Source: Gibbula magus
Taxonomy: Eukaryota; Mollusca; Gastropoda; Trochida; Trochidae
Assembly: GCA_936450465.1 (NCBI GenBank)
Contig: OW388300.1
Location: 39,340,358 to 39,404,357 of the forward strand
Reading direction: 5' to 3'
Length of the DNA stretch: 64,000 nucleotides
A program made the translations under genes and the position numbers. Below the pieces are notes generated by a model, which worked only from the letters and a program-made list of their open reading frames with translations, did not search any database and had not been told where the DNA came from. Below, one piece after another: positions 27,191-40,395 of this stretch. Within the stretch, counting starts at the first letter, position 1. Each line of letters begins with the position of its first letter.

Positions 27191-29399
27191 TACACCACTG
27201 TGTTCCACCACTACACCACTGTGTTCCACCACTACACCACTGTGCTCCACCACTGTGCTCCACCACAACACCACTGTGCTCCACCACTACACCAATGAGC
27301 TCCACCACTGTGCTCCACCACTGTGCTCCACAACTACACCACTGTGCTCCACCACTGTGCTCCACCACTTCACCACTGTGCTCCACCACTACACCAATGT
27401 GTTCCACCACTGTGCTCCACCACTGTGCTCCACCACTACACCACTGTGCTCCACCACTACACCAATGAGCTCCACCACTGTGCTCCACCACTACACCACT
27501 GTGCTCCACCACTGTGCTCCACCACTACACCACTGTGCTCCACCACTGTGCTCCACCACTGTGCTCCACCACTGTGCTCCACCACTGTGCTCCACCACTA
27601 CACCACTGTGCTTCACCACTGTGCTCCACCACTACACCACTGTGCTCCACCACTACACCACTGTGCTCCACCACTGTGCTCCACCACTGTGCTCCACCAC
27701 TACACCACTGTGGTCCACCACTACACCACTGTGCTCCACCACTGTGCTCCACCACTACACCACTGTGCTCCACCACTGTGCTCCACCACTGTGCTCCACC
27801 ACTACACCACCGTGCTCCACCATTACACCACTGTGCTCCACCACTGTGCTCCACCACTACACCACCGTGCTCCACCATTACACCACTGTGCTCCACCACT
27901 ACACCAATGAGCTCCACCACTGTGCTCCACCACTGTGCTCCACCACTACACCACTGTGCTCCACCACTGTGCTCCACCACTACACCACTGTGCTCCACCA
28001 CTACACCAATGTGTTCCACCACTGTGCTCCACCACTGTGCTCCACCACAACACCACTGTGCTCCACCACTACACCACTGTGCTCCACCACTACACCACTG
28101 CACTGCAACACTACACCACTGTGCTCCAACACTGTGGTCCACCACTTCACTTTGCTCCACCACTGTGTTCCATCACTACACCAATGTGCTCCACCATTAC
28201 ACCACTGTGCTCCACCACTACACCACTGTGTTCCACCACTGTGCTCCACCACTACAGCACTGTGCTCCACCACTACACCACTGTGTTCCACCACTGTGCT
28301 CCACCACTACACCACTGTGTTCCACCACTACACCACTGTGCTCCACCACTGTGCTCCACCACTACACCACTGTGTTCCACCACTGTGCTCCACCACTACA
28401 CCACTGTGCTCCACCACTACACCACTGTGCTCCACCACTGTGCTCCATCACTTCACCACTGTGCTCCACCACTACACCAATGTGTTCCACCACTGTTCTC
28501 CACCACTGTGCTCCACCACTGTGCTCCACCACTACACCACTGTGCTCCACCACTACACCAATGTGTTCCACCATAAACACCACTGTGCTCCACCACTGTG
28601 CTCCACCACCACACCACTGTGCTCCACCACTACACCAATTTGCTCCACCACAACACCACTGTGCTCCACCACTGTGCTCCACCACTGTGCTCCACCACTA
28701 CACCACTGTGCTCCACCACTACACCACTTGCTCCAACACTGTGCTCCACCACTACACCACTTTGTTCCACCACTGTGCTCCACCACTACACCAATGTGCT
28801 CCACCACTACACCAATGTGCTCCACCACTACACCACTGTGCTACACCACTCCACCACTGTGTTCCACCACTACACCACTGTGCTCAACCACTACACCACT
28901 GTGCTCCACCACTACACAAATGTGCTCCACCACCACACCAATGTGCTCCACCACTCCACCAATGTGCTCCACCACTACGACACTGTGTTCCACCACTACA
29001 CCACTGTGCTCCAACACTGTGCTCCACCACTACACCACTTTGTTCCACCACTGTGCTCCACCACTACACCAATGTGCTCAACCACTACACCAATGTGCTC
29101 CACTACAACACCACTGTGCTCCACCACTACACCACTGTGCTCCACCACTACACAAATGTGCTCCACCACCACACCAATGTGCTCCACCACTCCACCAATG
29201 TGCTCCACCACTACGACACTGTGTTCCACCACTACACCACTGTGCTCCAACACTGTGCTCCACCACTACACCACTTTGTTCCACCACTGTGCTCCACCAC
29301 TACACCAATGTGCTCCACCACTACACCAATGTGCTCCACTACTACACCACTGTGCTCCACCACTACACCAATGTGCTCCACCACCACACCAATGTGCTC

Positions 29400-30000
29400 C
29401 ACCACCACACCAATGTGCTCCACCACTACACCACTGTGCTCCACCACTGTGCCTCACCACTGTGCTCCACCACTACACCACTGTGCTCCACCACTGTGCT
29501 CCACCACTGTGCTCCACCACTGTGCTCCACCACTGTGCTCCACCACTGTGCTCCACCACTACACCACTGTGCTCCACCACTGTGCTCCACCACTGTGCTC
29601 CACCACTACACCACTGTGCTCCACCACTACACCACCGTGCTCCACCATTACACCACTGTGCTCCACCACTACACCACTGTGTTCCACCACTGTGCTCCAC
29701 CACTGTGCTCCACCACTACAGCACTGTGCTCCACCACTGTGCTCGACCACTGTGCTCCACCACTACAGCACTGTGCTCCACCACTGTGCTCCACCACTAC
29801 AGCACTGTGCTCCACCACTGTGCTCCACCACTCCACCACTGTGTTCCACGACTGTGCTCCACCACTCCACCACTGTGTTCCACCACTGTGCTCCACCACT
29901 ACACCACTGTGCTCCAACACTACACCACTGTGCTCCAACACTGTGGTCCACCACTACACCAATGTGCTCCACCATTACACCACTGTGCTCCACCACTACA
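29400..30000. repeat. Array segment duplicated at a distance (partner 33954-34554)
   Basis: About 600 bp recurs 4,554 bp downstream, with the same order of variant words (TACAGCAC blocks, CGACTGTG variant). It is not in tandem, so the copies were separated by later rearrangement or by duplication of a longer block that has since diverged. Confidence 0.7.
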
Positions 30001-33000
30001 CCACTGTGTTCCACCACTGTGCTCCACCACTGTGCTCCACCACTACAGCACTGTGCTCAACCACTACAGCACTGTGCTCCACCACTGTGCTCCACCACTA
30101 CACCACTGTGTTCCACCACTGTGCTCCAACGCTACACCACTGTGCTCAAACACTGTGGTCCACCACTACACCACTTTGCTCCACCACTGTGTTCCATCAC
30201 TACACCAATGTGCTCCACCATTACACCACTGTGCTCCACCACTACACCACTGTGCTCCACCACTGTGCTCCAACACTACACCACTGTGCTCCAACACTGT
30301 GGTCCACCACTACACCACTTTGCTCCACCACTGTGTTCCATCACTACACCAATGTGCTCCACCATTACACCACTGTGCTCCACCACTACACCACTGTGTT
30401 CCACCACTGTGCTCCACCACTACCGCACTGTGCTCAACCACTACAGCACTATGCTCCACCACTACAGCACTTTGCTCCACCACTACAGCACTGTGCTCCA
30501 CCACTGTGCTCAACCACTACAGCACTGTGCTCCACCACTGTGCTCAACCACTACACCACTTTGCTCCACCACTACAGCACTGTGCTCCACCACTACACCA
30601 CTGTGCTCCACCACTGTGCTCCACCACTGTGCTCCACCACTCCACCACTGTGCCCAACCACTGTGTTCCACCATTACAGCACTGTGCTCCACCACTACAC
30701 CACTGTGCTCCACCACTGTGCTCCACCACTCCACCACTGTGCTCCACCACTATGTTCCACCACTACACCACTGTGTTCCACCACTGTGTTCCACAACTAC
30801 ACCACTACACCACTGTGCTCCACCACTACACCACTACACCACTACACCACTGTGCTCCACCACTACAACACTGTGTTCCACCACTGTGCTCCACCACTGT
30901 GCTCCACCACTGTGCTCCACCACTGTGTTCCACCACTGTGCTCCACCATTACACCACTGTGCTCCACCACTACACCACTGTGTTCCACCACTGTGCTCCA
31001 CCACTACAGCACTGTGCTCAACCACTACAGCACTGTGCTCCACCACTACACCACTGTGCTCCACCACTGTGCTCCACCACTGTGCTCCACCACTCCACCA
31101 CTGTGCCCCACCACTATGTTCCACCACTACAGCACTGTGCTCCACCACTACACCACTGTGCTCCACCACTGTGCTCCACCACTCCACCACTGTGCTCCAC
31201 CACTATGTTCCACCACTACACCACTGTGTTCCACCACTGTGTTCCACAACTACACCACTACACCACTGTGCTCCACCACTACACCATTACACCACTACAC
31301 CACTGTGCTCCACCACTGTGCTCCACCACTACACCACTGTGTTCCACCACTGTGCTCCACCACTACAGCACTGTGCTCAACCACTACAGCACTGTGCTCA
31401 ACCACTACAGCACTGTGCTCCACCACTACACCACTGTGCTCCACCACTGTGCTCCACCACTGTGCTCCACCACTCCACCACTGTGCCCCACCACTATGTT
31501 CCACCACTACAGCACTGTGCTCCACCACTACACCACTGTGCTCCACCACTGTGCTCCACCACTCCACCACTGTGCTCCACCACTATGTTCCACCACTACA
31601 CCACTGTGTTCCACCACTGTGTTCCACAACTACACCACTACACCACTGTGCTCCACCACTACACCATTACACCACTACACCACTGTGCTCCACCACTACA
31701 ACACTGTGTTCCACCACTGTGCTCCACCACTGTGCTCCACCACTGTGTTCCACCACTGTGTTCCACCACTACACCACTGTGCTCCAACACTACACCACTG
31801 TGTTCCACCACTGTGTTCCACCACTACACCACTGTGCTCCAACACTGTGCTCCACCACTACACCACTTTGTTCCACCACTGTGCTCCACAACTACACCAA
31901 TGTGCTCCACTACAACACCACTGTGCTCCACCACTACACCACTGTGCTCCACCACTACACAAATGTGCTCCACCACCACACCAATGTGCTCCACCACTGC
32001 ACCAATGTGCTCCACCACTACGACACTGTGTTCCACCACTACACCACTGTGCTCCAACACTGTGCTCCACCACTACACCACTTTGTTCCACCACTGTGCT
32101 CCACCACTACACCAATGTGCTCCACCATTACACCAATGTGCTCCACCACTACACCACTGTGCTCCACCACTCCACCACTGTGTTCCACCACTACACCACT
32201 GTGCTCAACCACTACACCACTGTGCTCCACCACTCTGCTCCACCACTCCACCACTGTGTTCCACCACTGTGCTCCACCACTACACCACTGTGCTCCAACA
32301 CTACACCACTGTGCTCCAACACTGTGGTCCACCACTACACCACTTTGCTCCACCACTGTGTTCCATCACTACACCAATGTGCTCCACCATTACACCACTG
32401 TGCTCTACCACTACACCACTGTGTTCCACCACTGTGCTCAACCACTACAGCACTGTGCTCCACCACTGTGCTCCACCACTGTGCTCCACCACTGTGCTCC
32501 ACCACTACACCACTGTGCTCCACCACTGTGCTCCACCACTACACCACTGTGTTCCACCACTGTGCTCCACCACTACACCAATGTGCTCCACCACTGTGCT
32601 CCACCACTGTGCTCCACCACTACACCACTGAGCTCCACCACTGTGCTCCACCACTACACCACTGTGTTCCACCACTGTGCTCCACCACTACACCAATGTG
32701 CTCCACCACTACACCAATGTGCTCCACCACTACACCACTGTGCTCCACCACTCAACCACTGTGTTCCACCACTACACCACTGTGCTCATCCACTACACCA
32801 CTGTGCTCCACCACTGTGCTCCACCACTCCACCACTGTGTTCCACCACTGTGCTCCACCACTACACCACTGTGCTCCACCACTGTGTTCCATCACTACAC
32901 CAATGTGCTCCACCATTACACCACTGTGCTCTACCACTACACCACTGTGTTCCACCACTGTGCTCCACCACTACACCACTGTGCTCCACCACTACAGCAC

Positions 33001-36000
33001 TATGCTCCACCACTACAGCACTGTGCTCCACCACTACAGCACTGTGCTCCACCACTACAGCACTGTGTTCCACCACTCCACCACTGTGCTCCAACACTGT
33101 GCTCCACCACTACACCACTTTGCTCCACCACTGTGTTCCATCACTACACCACTGTGCTCCACCATTACACCACTGTGCTCTACCACTACACCACTGTGTT
33201 CCACCACTGTGCTCCACCACTACACCACTGTGCTCCACCACTACAGCACTATGCTCCACCACTACAGCACTTTGCTCCACCACTACAGCACTGTGCTCCA
33301 CCACTACAGCACTGTGTTCCACCACTGTGCTCAACCACTACAGCACTGTGCTCCAACAAGGTGCTCCACCACTGTGCTCCACCGCTCCACCACTGTGCTC
33401 CACCACTATGTTCCACCACTACACCACTGTGTTCAACCAATGTGTTCCACAACTACACCACTACACCACTGTGCTCCACCACTACACCACTACACCACTA
33501 CACCACTGTGCTCCACCACTACAACACTGTGTTCCACCACTGTGCTCCAACACTGTGCTACACCACTGTGTTCCACCACTCCAACACTGTGTTCCACCAC
33601 TACACCACTGTGTTCAACCACTGTGTTCCACCACTGTGCTCCACCATTACACCACTGTGTTCCACCACTGTGTTCCACCACTACACCACTGTGCTCCAAC
33701 ACTACACCACTGTGTTCCACCACTGTGTTCCATCACTTCACCACTGTGCTCCACCACTGTGCTCCACCACTGTGCTCCACCACTACACCACTGTGCTGCA
33801 CCATTACACCAATGTGCTCCACCACTACACCAATGTGCTCCACCACTACACCAATGTGCTCGACCACTACACCAATGTGCTCCACCATTACACCACCATG
33901 CTCCACTTCTACACCACTGTGCTCCACCACTACACCAATGTGCTCCACCACCACACCAATGTGCTCCACCACCACACCAATGTGCTCCACCACTACACCA
34001 CTGTGCTCCACCACTGTGCTCCACCACTACACCACTGTGCTCCACCACTGTGCTCCACCACTGTGCTCCACCACTGTGCTCCACCACTGTGCTCCACCAC
34101 TGTGCTCCACCACTACACCACTGTGCTCCACCACTGTGCTCCACCACTGTGCTCCACCACTACACCACTGTGCTCCACCACTACACCACCGTGTTCCACC
34201 ATTACACCACTGTGCTCCACCACTACACCACTGTGTTCCACCACTGTGCTCCACCACTGTGCTCCACCACTACAGCACTGTGCTCCACCACTGTGCTCCA
34301 CCACTGTGCTCCACCACTACAGCACTGTGCTCCACCACTGTGCTCCACCACTACAGCACTGTGCTCCACCACTGTGCTCCACCACTCCACCACTGTGTTC
34401 CACGACTGTGCTCCACCACTCCACCACTGTGTTCCACCACTGTGCTCCACCACTACACCACTGTGCTCCAACACTACACCACTGTGCTCCAACACTGTGG
34501 TCAACCACTACACCAATGTGCTCCACCATTACACCACTGTGCTCCACCACTACACCACTGTGCTCCACCACTACACCACTGTGCTCCACCACTACGACAC
34601 TGTGTTCCACCACTGTGCTCCAACACTACACCACTGTGCTCCAACACTGTGGTCCACCACTACACCACTTTGCTCCACCACTGTGTTCCATCACTACACC
34701 AATGTGCTCCACCATTACACCACTGTGCTCCACCACTACACCACTGTGTTCCACCACTGTGCTCCACCACTACAGCACTGTGCTCAACCACTACAGCACT
34801 GTGCTCCACCACTACACCACTGTGCTCCACCACTGTGCTCCACCACTGTGCTCCACCACTCCACCACTGTGCCCCACCACTATGTTCCACCACTACAGCA
34901 CTGTGCTCCACCACTACACCACTGTGCTCCACCACTGTGCTCCACCACTCCACCACTGTGCTCCACCACTATGTTCCACCACTACACCACTGTGTTCCAC
35001 CACTGTGTTCCACAACTACACCACTACACCACTGTGCTCCACCACTACACCACTACACCACTACACCACTGTGCTCCACCACTACAACACTGTGTTCCAC
35101 CACTGTGCTCCACCACTGTGCTCCACCACTGTGTTCCACCACTGTGTTCCACCACTACACCACTGTGCTCCAACACTACACCACTGTGTTCCACCACTGT
35201 GTTCCATCACTTCACCACTGTGCTCCACCACTGTGCTCCACCACTGTGCTCCACCACTGTGCTCCACTACTACACCACTGTGCTGCACCATTACACCAAT
35301 GTGCTCCACCACTACACCACTGTGCTCCAACACTGTGGTCCACCACTACACCACTTTGCTCCACCACTGTGTTCCATCACTACACCAATGTGCTCCACCA
35401 TTACACCACTGTGCTCCACCACTACACCACTGTGTTCCACCACTGTGCTCCACCACTACAGCACTGTGCTCAACCACTACAGCACTGTGCTCCACCACTA
35501 CACCACTGTGCTCCACCACTACACCACTGTGCTCCACCACTGTGCTCCACCACTGTGCTCCACCACTGTGCTCCACCACTGTGTTCCACCACTCCACCAC
35601 TGTGCTCCAGCACTACACCACTGTGCTCCACCAATGTGCTCCACCACTACACCACTGTGCTCCACCACTGTGCTCCACCACTGTGCTCCACCATTGTGCT
35701 CCACCACTCCACCACTGTGCTCCACCACTGTGTTCCACAACTACACCACTACACCACTGTGCTCCACCACTACACCACTACACCACTGTGCTCCACCACT
35801 ACAACACTGTGTTCCACCACTGTGCTACACCACTGTGTTCCACCACTCCAACACTGTGTTCCACCACTACACCACTGTGTTCAACCACTACACCACTGTG
35901 TTCCACCACTGTGCTACACCACTGTGTTCCACCACTCCAACACTGTGTTCCACCACTGTGCTACACCACTGTGCTCCACCACTACAACACTGTATTCCAC

Positions 36001-38086
36001 CACTGTGCTACACCACTGTGCTCCACCACTACACCACTGTGTTCCACCACTCCAACACTGTGTTCCACCACTACACCACTGTGTTCAACCACTGTGTTCA
36101 ACCACTGTGTTCCACCACTGTGTTTCACCACTACACCACTGTGCTCCAACACTACACCACTGTGTTCCACCACTGTGTTCCATCACTTCACCACTGTGCT
36201 CCACCACTGTGCTCCACCACTGTGCTCCACCACTACACCACTGTGCTGCACCATTACACCAATGTGCTCCACCACTACACCAATGTGCTCCACCACTACA
36301 CCAATGTGCTCCACCACTACACCAATGTGCTCCACCATTTCACCACCGTGCTCCACTACTACACCACTGTGCTCCACCACTACACCAATGTGCTCCACCA
36401 CCACACCAATGTGCTCCACCACCACACCAATGTGCTCCACCACTACACCACTGTGCTCCACCACTGTGCTCCACCACTACACCACTGTGCTCCACCACTA
36501 CACCACTGTGCTCCACCACTACACCACCGTGCTCCACTACTACACCACTGTGCTCCACCACTACACCACCGTGCTCCACTACTACACCACTGTGCACCAC
36601 CAATACACCACTGTGCTCCACCACTACACCAATGTGCTCCACCACTACACCAATGTGCTCCACCACTACACCACTGTGCTCCACTACCACACCAATGTGC
36701 TCCACCACTACACCACCGTGCTCCACCAATGTGCTCCACCACTACACCAATGTGCTCCACCACTGTGCTCCACCACTACACCAATGTGCTCCTACACTGT
36801 GTTCCACCACTTCACCACTGTGCTCCACCACTGTGCTCCACCACTACACCAATGTGCTCCACCACTGTGCTCCACCACTTCACCACTGTGCTCCACCACT
36901 GTGCTCCACCACTACACCAATGTGCTCCACCACTGTGCTCCACCACTTCACCACTGTGCTCCACCACTGTGCTCCACCACTACACCAATGTGCTCCTACA
37001 CTGTGTTCCACCACTTCACCACTGTGCTCCACCACTGTGCTCCACCACTTCACCACTGTGCTCCACCACTGTGCTCCACCACTTCACCACTGTTTTCCAC
37101 CACTACACCACTGTGCTCCACCACTGTGCTCCACCACTCCACCACTGTGCTCCACCACCTCACCACTGTGCTCCACCACTGTGCTCAACCACTACACCAC
37201 TGTGTTCCACCACTTCACCACTGTGCTCCACCACTACACCACTGTGTTCCACCACTACACCACTGTGCTCCACCACTGTGCTCAACCACTACACCACTGT
37301 GTTCCACCACTTCACCACTGTGCTCAACCACTACACCACTGTGTTCCACCACTTCACCACTGTGCTCCACCACTCCACCACTGTGCTCCACCACTACACC
37401 ACTGTGCTCCACCACTGTGCTCCACCACTACACCACTGTGCTCCACCACTGTGCTCCACCACTACACCACTGTGCTCCACCACTGTGCTCCACCACTGTG
37501 CTCCACCACTACACCAATGTGCTCCACCACTGTGCTCCACCACTACACCACTGTGCTCCACCACTACACCACTGTGCTCCACCACTGTGTTCCACCACTG
37601 TGCTCTACCACTACACCACTGTGCTCCACCACTACACCACTGTGCTCCACCACTGTGTTCCACCACTACACCACTGTGCTCCACCACTGTGCTCAATCAC
37701 TACACCACTGTGCTCCACCACTGTGTTCCACCACTACACCACTGTGCTCCACCACTGTGCTCCACCACTACACCACTGTGCTCCACCACTGTGCTCCACC
37801 ACTGTGTTCCACCACTCCACCACTGTGCTCCAGCACTACACCACTGTGCTCCACCAATGTGCTCCACCAATGTGCTCCACCACTACACCACTGTGCTCCA
37901 CCACTGTGCTCCACCACTGTGTTCCACCACTCCACCACTGTGCTCCAGCACTACACCACTGTGCTCCACCACTGTGCTCCACCAATGTGCTCCACCACTA
38001 CACCACTGTGCTCCACCACTGTGCTCCACGATTGTGCTCCACCAGTCCACCACTGTGCTCCACCACTGTGCTCCACCACTACACCA

Positions 38087-38256
38087 TCGTCTATCAAGCA
38101 AAAGATGGTATCTACACCTAAATGACGCATTAACTTCAAAAGAAGTTGTAAATCTGTAAAATATGTACTTCATCATCTAAGCAACTTCTAACTTCCTCTC
38201 TAAGTAGGTATCTACTTGTGCTTCAAATATAAGAAATTTGATTTGATTTGATTTGC
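38087..38256 (+). mobile_element. Probable 3' end of a non-LTR element next to the array
   Basis: The array gives way to unique DNA that ends in CTTCAAATATAAGAAATTTG followed by three ATTTG units. Short pentamer tails after a CAAATA(T)AAG-like stretch are typical of LINE or LINE-tailed SINE 3' ends. No coding part is visible, so identity is tentative. Confidence 0.5.
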
Positions 38257-39863
38257 CTGCTTTAATAATGATTTTTAAAAGAAGGATAATGGCTTACTCT
38301 TTTTCTACTTCAACAATTGTGCTTCGACCATAATTTTATCTGAACAATCAGTAAAAAACCTTTTCTTCTTTAACAATAATGCAATTTTACTAATAAATGA
38401 ATGTCTCTATGGCAAGATGCTCGGTTTCTGATAAACAACATGGGGTCCAAATCAATTTCGCTTTATTAATTTGGGTCAGTAATTAACAACATACTAAACT
38501 TCATTCCATTCACTGCAATTTTAATTAAACTAGTGAATGATTTGACACAAACTCGCTTTCCCTCGTTTTATACAAAATCATTAACTCGCTTAATAATTAT
38601 GATATTAAATGATCGTTTAGTATCATTTATATAGTAGGAAAGCCCCGTTTATTGCAAAACACAATTGTCGCCTTTCACAAACACGTCAATAATTATTATT
38701 TTCACTAAAGTACAGGCGAACTCCCTATAGTTACGCGTATTTGTCTGTTATCTCTGTGCAAACGCCATTTCTCATAAATAAGTTGTGGAAACAACTCTGC
38801 CACTCAGGTTTTCTAAGTACACGGGGAGCGATTGTGCCTATGCTATTCTACTTTCTATTTTTTTTTAGCTTTTTCAATTCATTTGCAATGAGTTTAATAT
38901 AAAGTTCATTAAAATAAAATAGAAACGAAACTGCTTTCCGGTAAATATTGTTTTTCTTATATTAGGCTTACAGTTCTAAACAAGGAAAAAAACAATAAAC
39001 AGCCATAAACAAATATGTTAGTAATGTTTTCAAACAATGTATTCATTGCAGAGTCAAACAGAAATATCTTCAATGCATTGTTTATTTAATTTCGTAATTA
39101 ATTTTTTTAATTGCAAGGTTGTCATATTTTTGTAACATAAAGCCTAATAATATTTTACAAGCAAGAAAGTGAATCAACATATTAACAATGTCGTAAATTT
39201 GTGTTTATTCACGTGTGTGATTATCCTTTTCTGTTAATCTCTCTGTACGAGTACTGTGCCCTTTGGTAAGCTTTCACAATCGACACTTATGTATTGTGCT
39301 GATATAATGATGAGTTGATAAAAGTCAGCCACACTGTCAACTTAGGGGCTATGAAAAAAAACAATTTCAGAGCCTCCGGGAGATTGCTTTCGCAACTAAA
39401 TAAAGAGGCACGGTTCATTCCCACCTCAGATATCATGAAACACATACCTCCCCCCGGCGTACAGTGAAGATACAGACACCTCCCCCCCCCAACCTCCCCC
39501 TTCTGATGATAATCACATACACCCCGTAAACTCACCCATGAACCTTAATATACTCACCTGTTTTAATCGTTTAAGTGGTTTTCAGTTTTTAATTGCTGCA
39601 GGCCCGGTGTGATATCTGATTCAGAGAAATGAAATATTTAATAAATGAAAGGAAAGGAGAGAGAAATTGAAGGACGGACGGACAAAACGTAAATGTACAC
39701 ATATAAATTGTGTTTTGCCATAATTTAGAGATAACTATTTTGTTAATGAATGTTCACTCATATACATGAGCGCAACGTTGCGAGGTATCTGTATATTTCA
39801 TAAAGCGAATAGGTACATCTTGTTCAACGTAAAGTTACCAAGTTGACGTTGTGTTATTCCATG
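38257..39863. other. Intergenic DNA, no gene recognised
   Basis: AT-rich, with a C-rich tract at about 39450-39510 including a run of ten C. No supportable gene or RNA. Confidence 0.5.
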
Positions 39864-40076
39864 AGACAAGAATTGATATTTGCAGTTCACTTTGACTGAA
39901 TTTAGTGTTCGTTAACATAAATATAGTAGTGTTAACATTACGAACTATGAAACAGATACTATTTTTCGATGACAAGAATTGATATTTGCAGTTCACTTTG
40001 ACTGAATTTAGTGTTCGTTAACATAAATATAGTTTTGTTAACATTACGAACTATGAAACAGATACTATTTTGCGAT
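39864..40076. repeat. 107-bp tandem duplication (two copies)
   Basis: GACAAGAATTGATATTTGCA begins at 39864 and again at 39971. The copies are nearly identical, differing for instance at TAGTAGTG versus TAGTTTTG. Confidence 0.9.
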
Positions 40077-40244
40077 GACCCGGCAGACCCTCCACCACCT
40101 CCCGTAGAGTCACATAACTGCAAAGAAAACTGAAACATCATCTGAAATCTACGGTGACCCATCAGGGGCATACATTATTTTTCATAATGTATTGCATTTC
40201 TCTTATTTTTCTCTTATTTCCTAATAGTTTCCTAGAAATTCGTG

Positions 40245-40395
40245 AATCAGTTTTCACTTTTCATTTTGAGTATTTCCTGTTTCATTTTGAGCTTTTCGTG
40301 TTTCATTTTTAGTATTTCGTGTTTCATTTGGAGTTTCTCGTGGTTCAATGTAAGTTTATCGTGTTTATTCTAGATTTTCCGTATTTTCAGTACAC
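40245..40395. repeat. Imperfect ~22-26-bp tandem repeat
   Basis: Variants of CGTGTTTCATTTTGAGTATT repeat about six times with drift toward the right end. Confidence 0.7.

Larger units (their letters stand above)
13086..38086. repeat. 25-kb minisatellite array of 13-bp and 8-bp words
   Basis: The array is almost entirely two words: TGTGCTCCACCAC (13 bp) and T(A/C)CACCAC (8 bp). The 8-bp word equals the 13-bp word without its first five bases. They occur singly or as a 21-bp compound, for instance in near-perfect runs at about 26570-26740 and 26990-27160. Recurrent variants include TGTGTTCCACCAC, TGTGCTCAACCAC, TACACCAA, TACAGCAC and CATCAC. G is confined to the TGTG part, so the strands are strongly asymmetric. 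Because neither word produces a stop in any forward phase, the plus strand is open for over 8,000 codons (13050-38118). The phase changes at each unpaired word, so predicted peptides switch among repeats such as CSTTTPL, TVLHHYT and CAPPLHH. The left edge joins a SINE head; the right edge joins a retrotransposon-like 3' end. Assembly length may be approximate in such a repeat. Confidence 0.97.

Noticed and set aside
13086..38086. Minus-strand open frames of 60-240 codons in the array
   Set aside because: They are the intervals between TAG triplets made by the 8-bp word (GTGTAG) on the minus strand, and they repeat with the duplications.
13086..38086. CRISPR array
   Set aside because: Words are 8-13 bp and contiguous, without unique spacers, in a eukaryotic context. 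The 83-bp array at 50407 likewise has no spacers.
13086..38086. PRDM9-like recombination motif (CCNCCNTNNCCNC)
   Set aside because: The CCACCAC core looks similar, but no phase of the 13-bp or 21-bp unit fits the full motif.
13050..38159. A single giant protein of about 8,370 residues
   Set aside because: The array words contain no stop in any plus-strand phase, all phases are open over kilobases, and unpaired 13-bp words keep changing the peptide phase. The start codon lies in a SINE remnant. This is composition, not selection.
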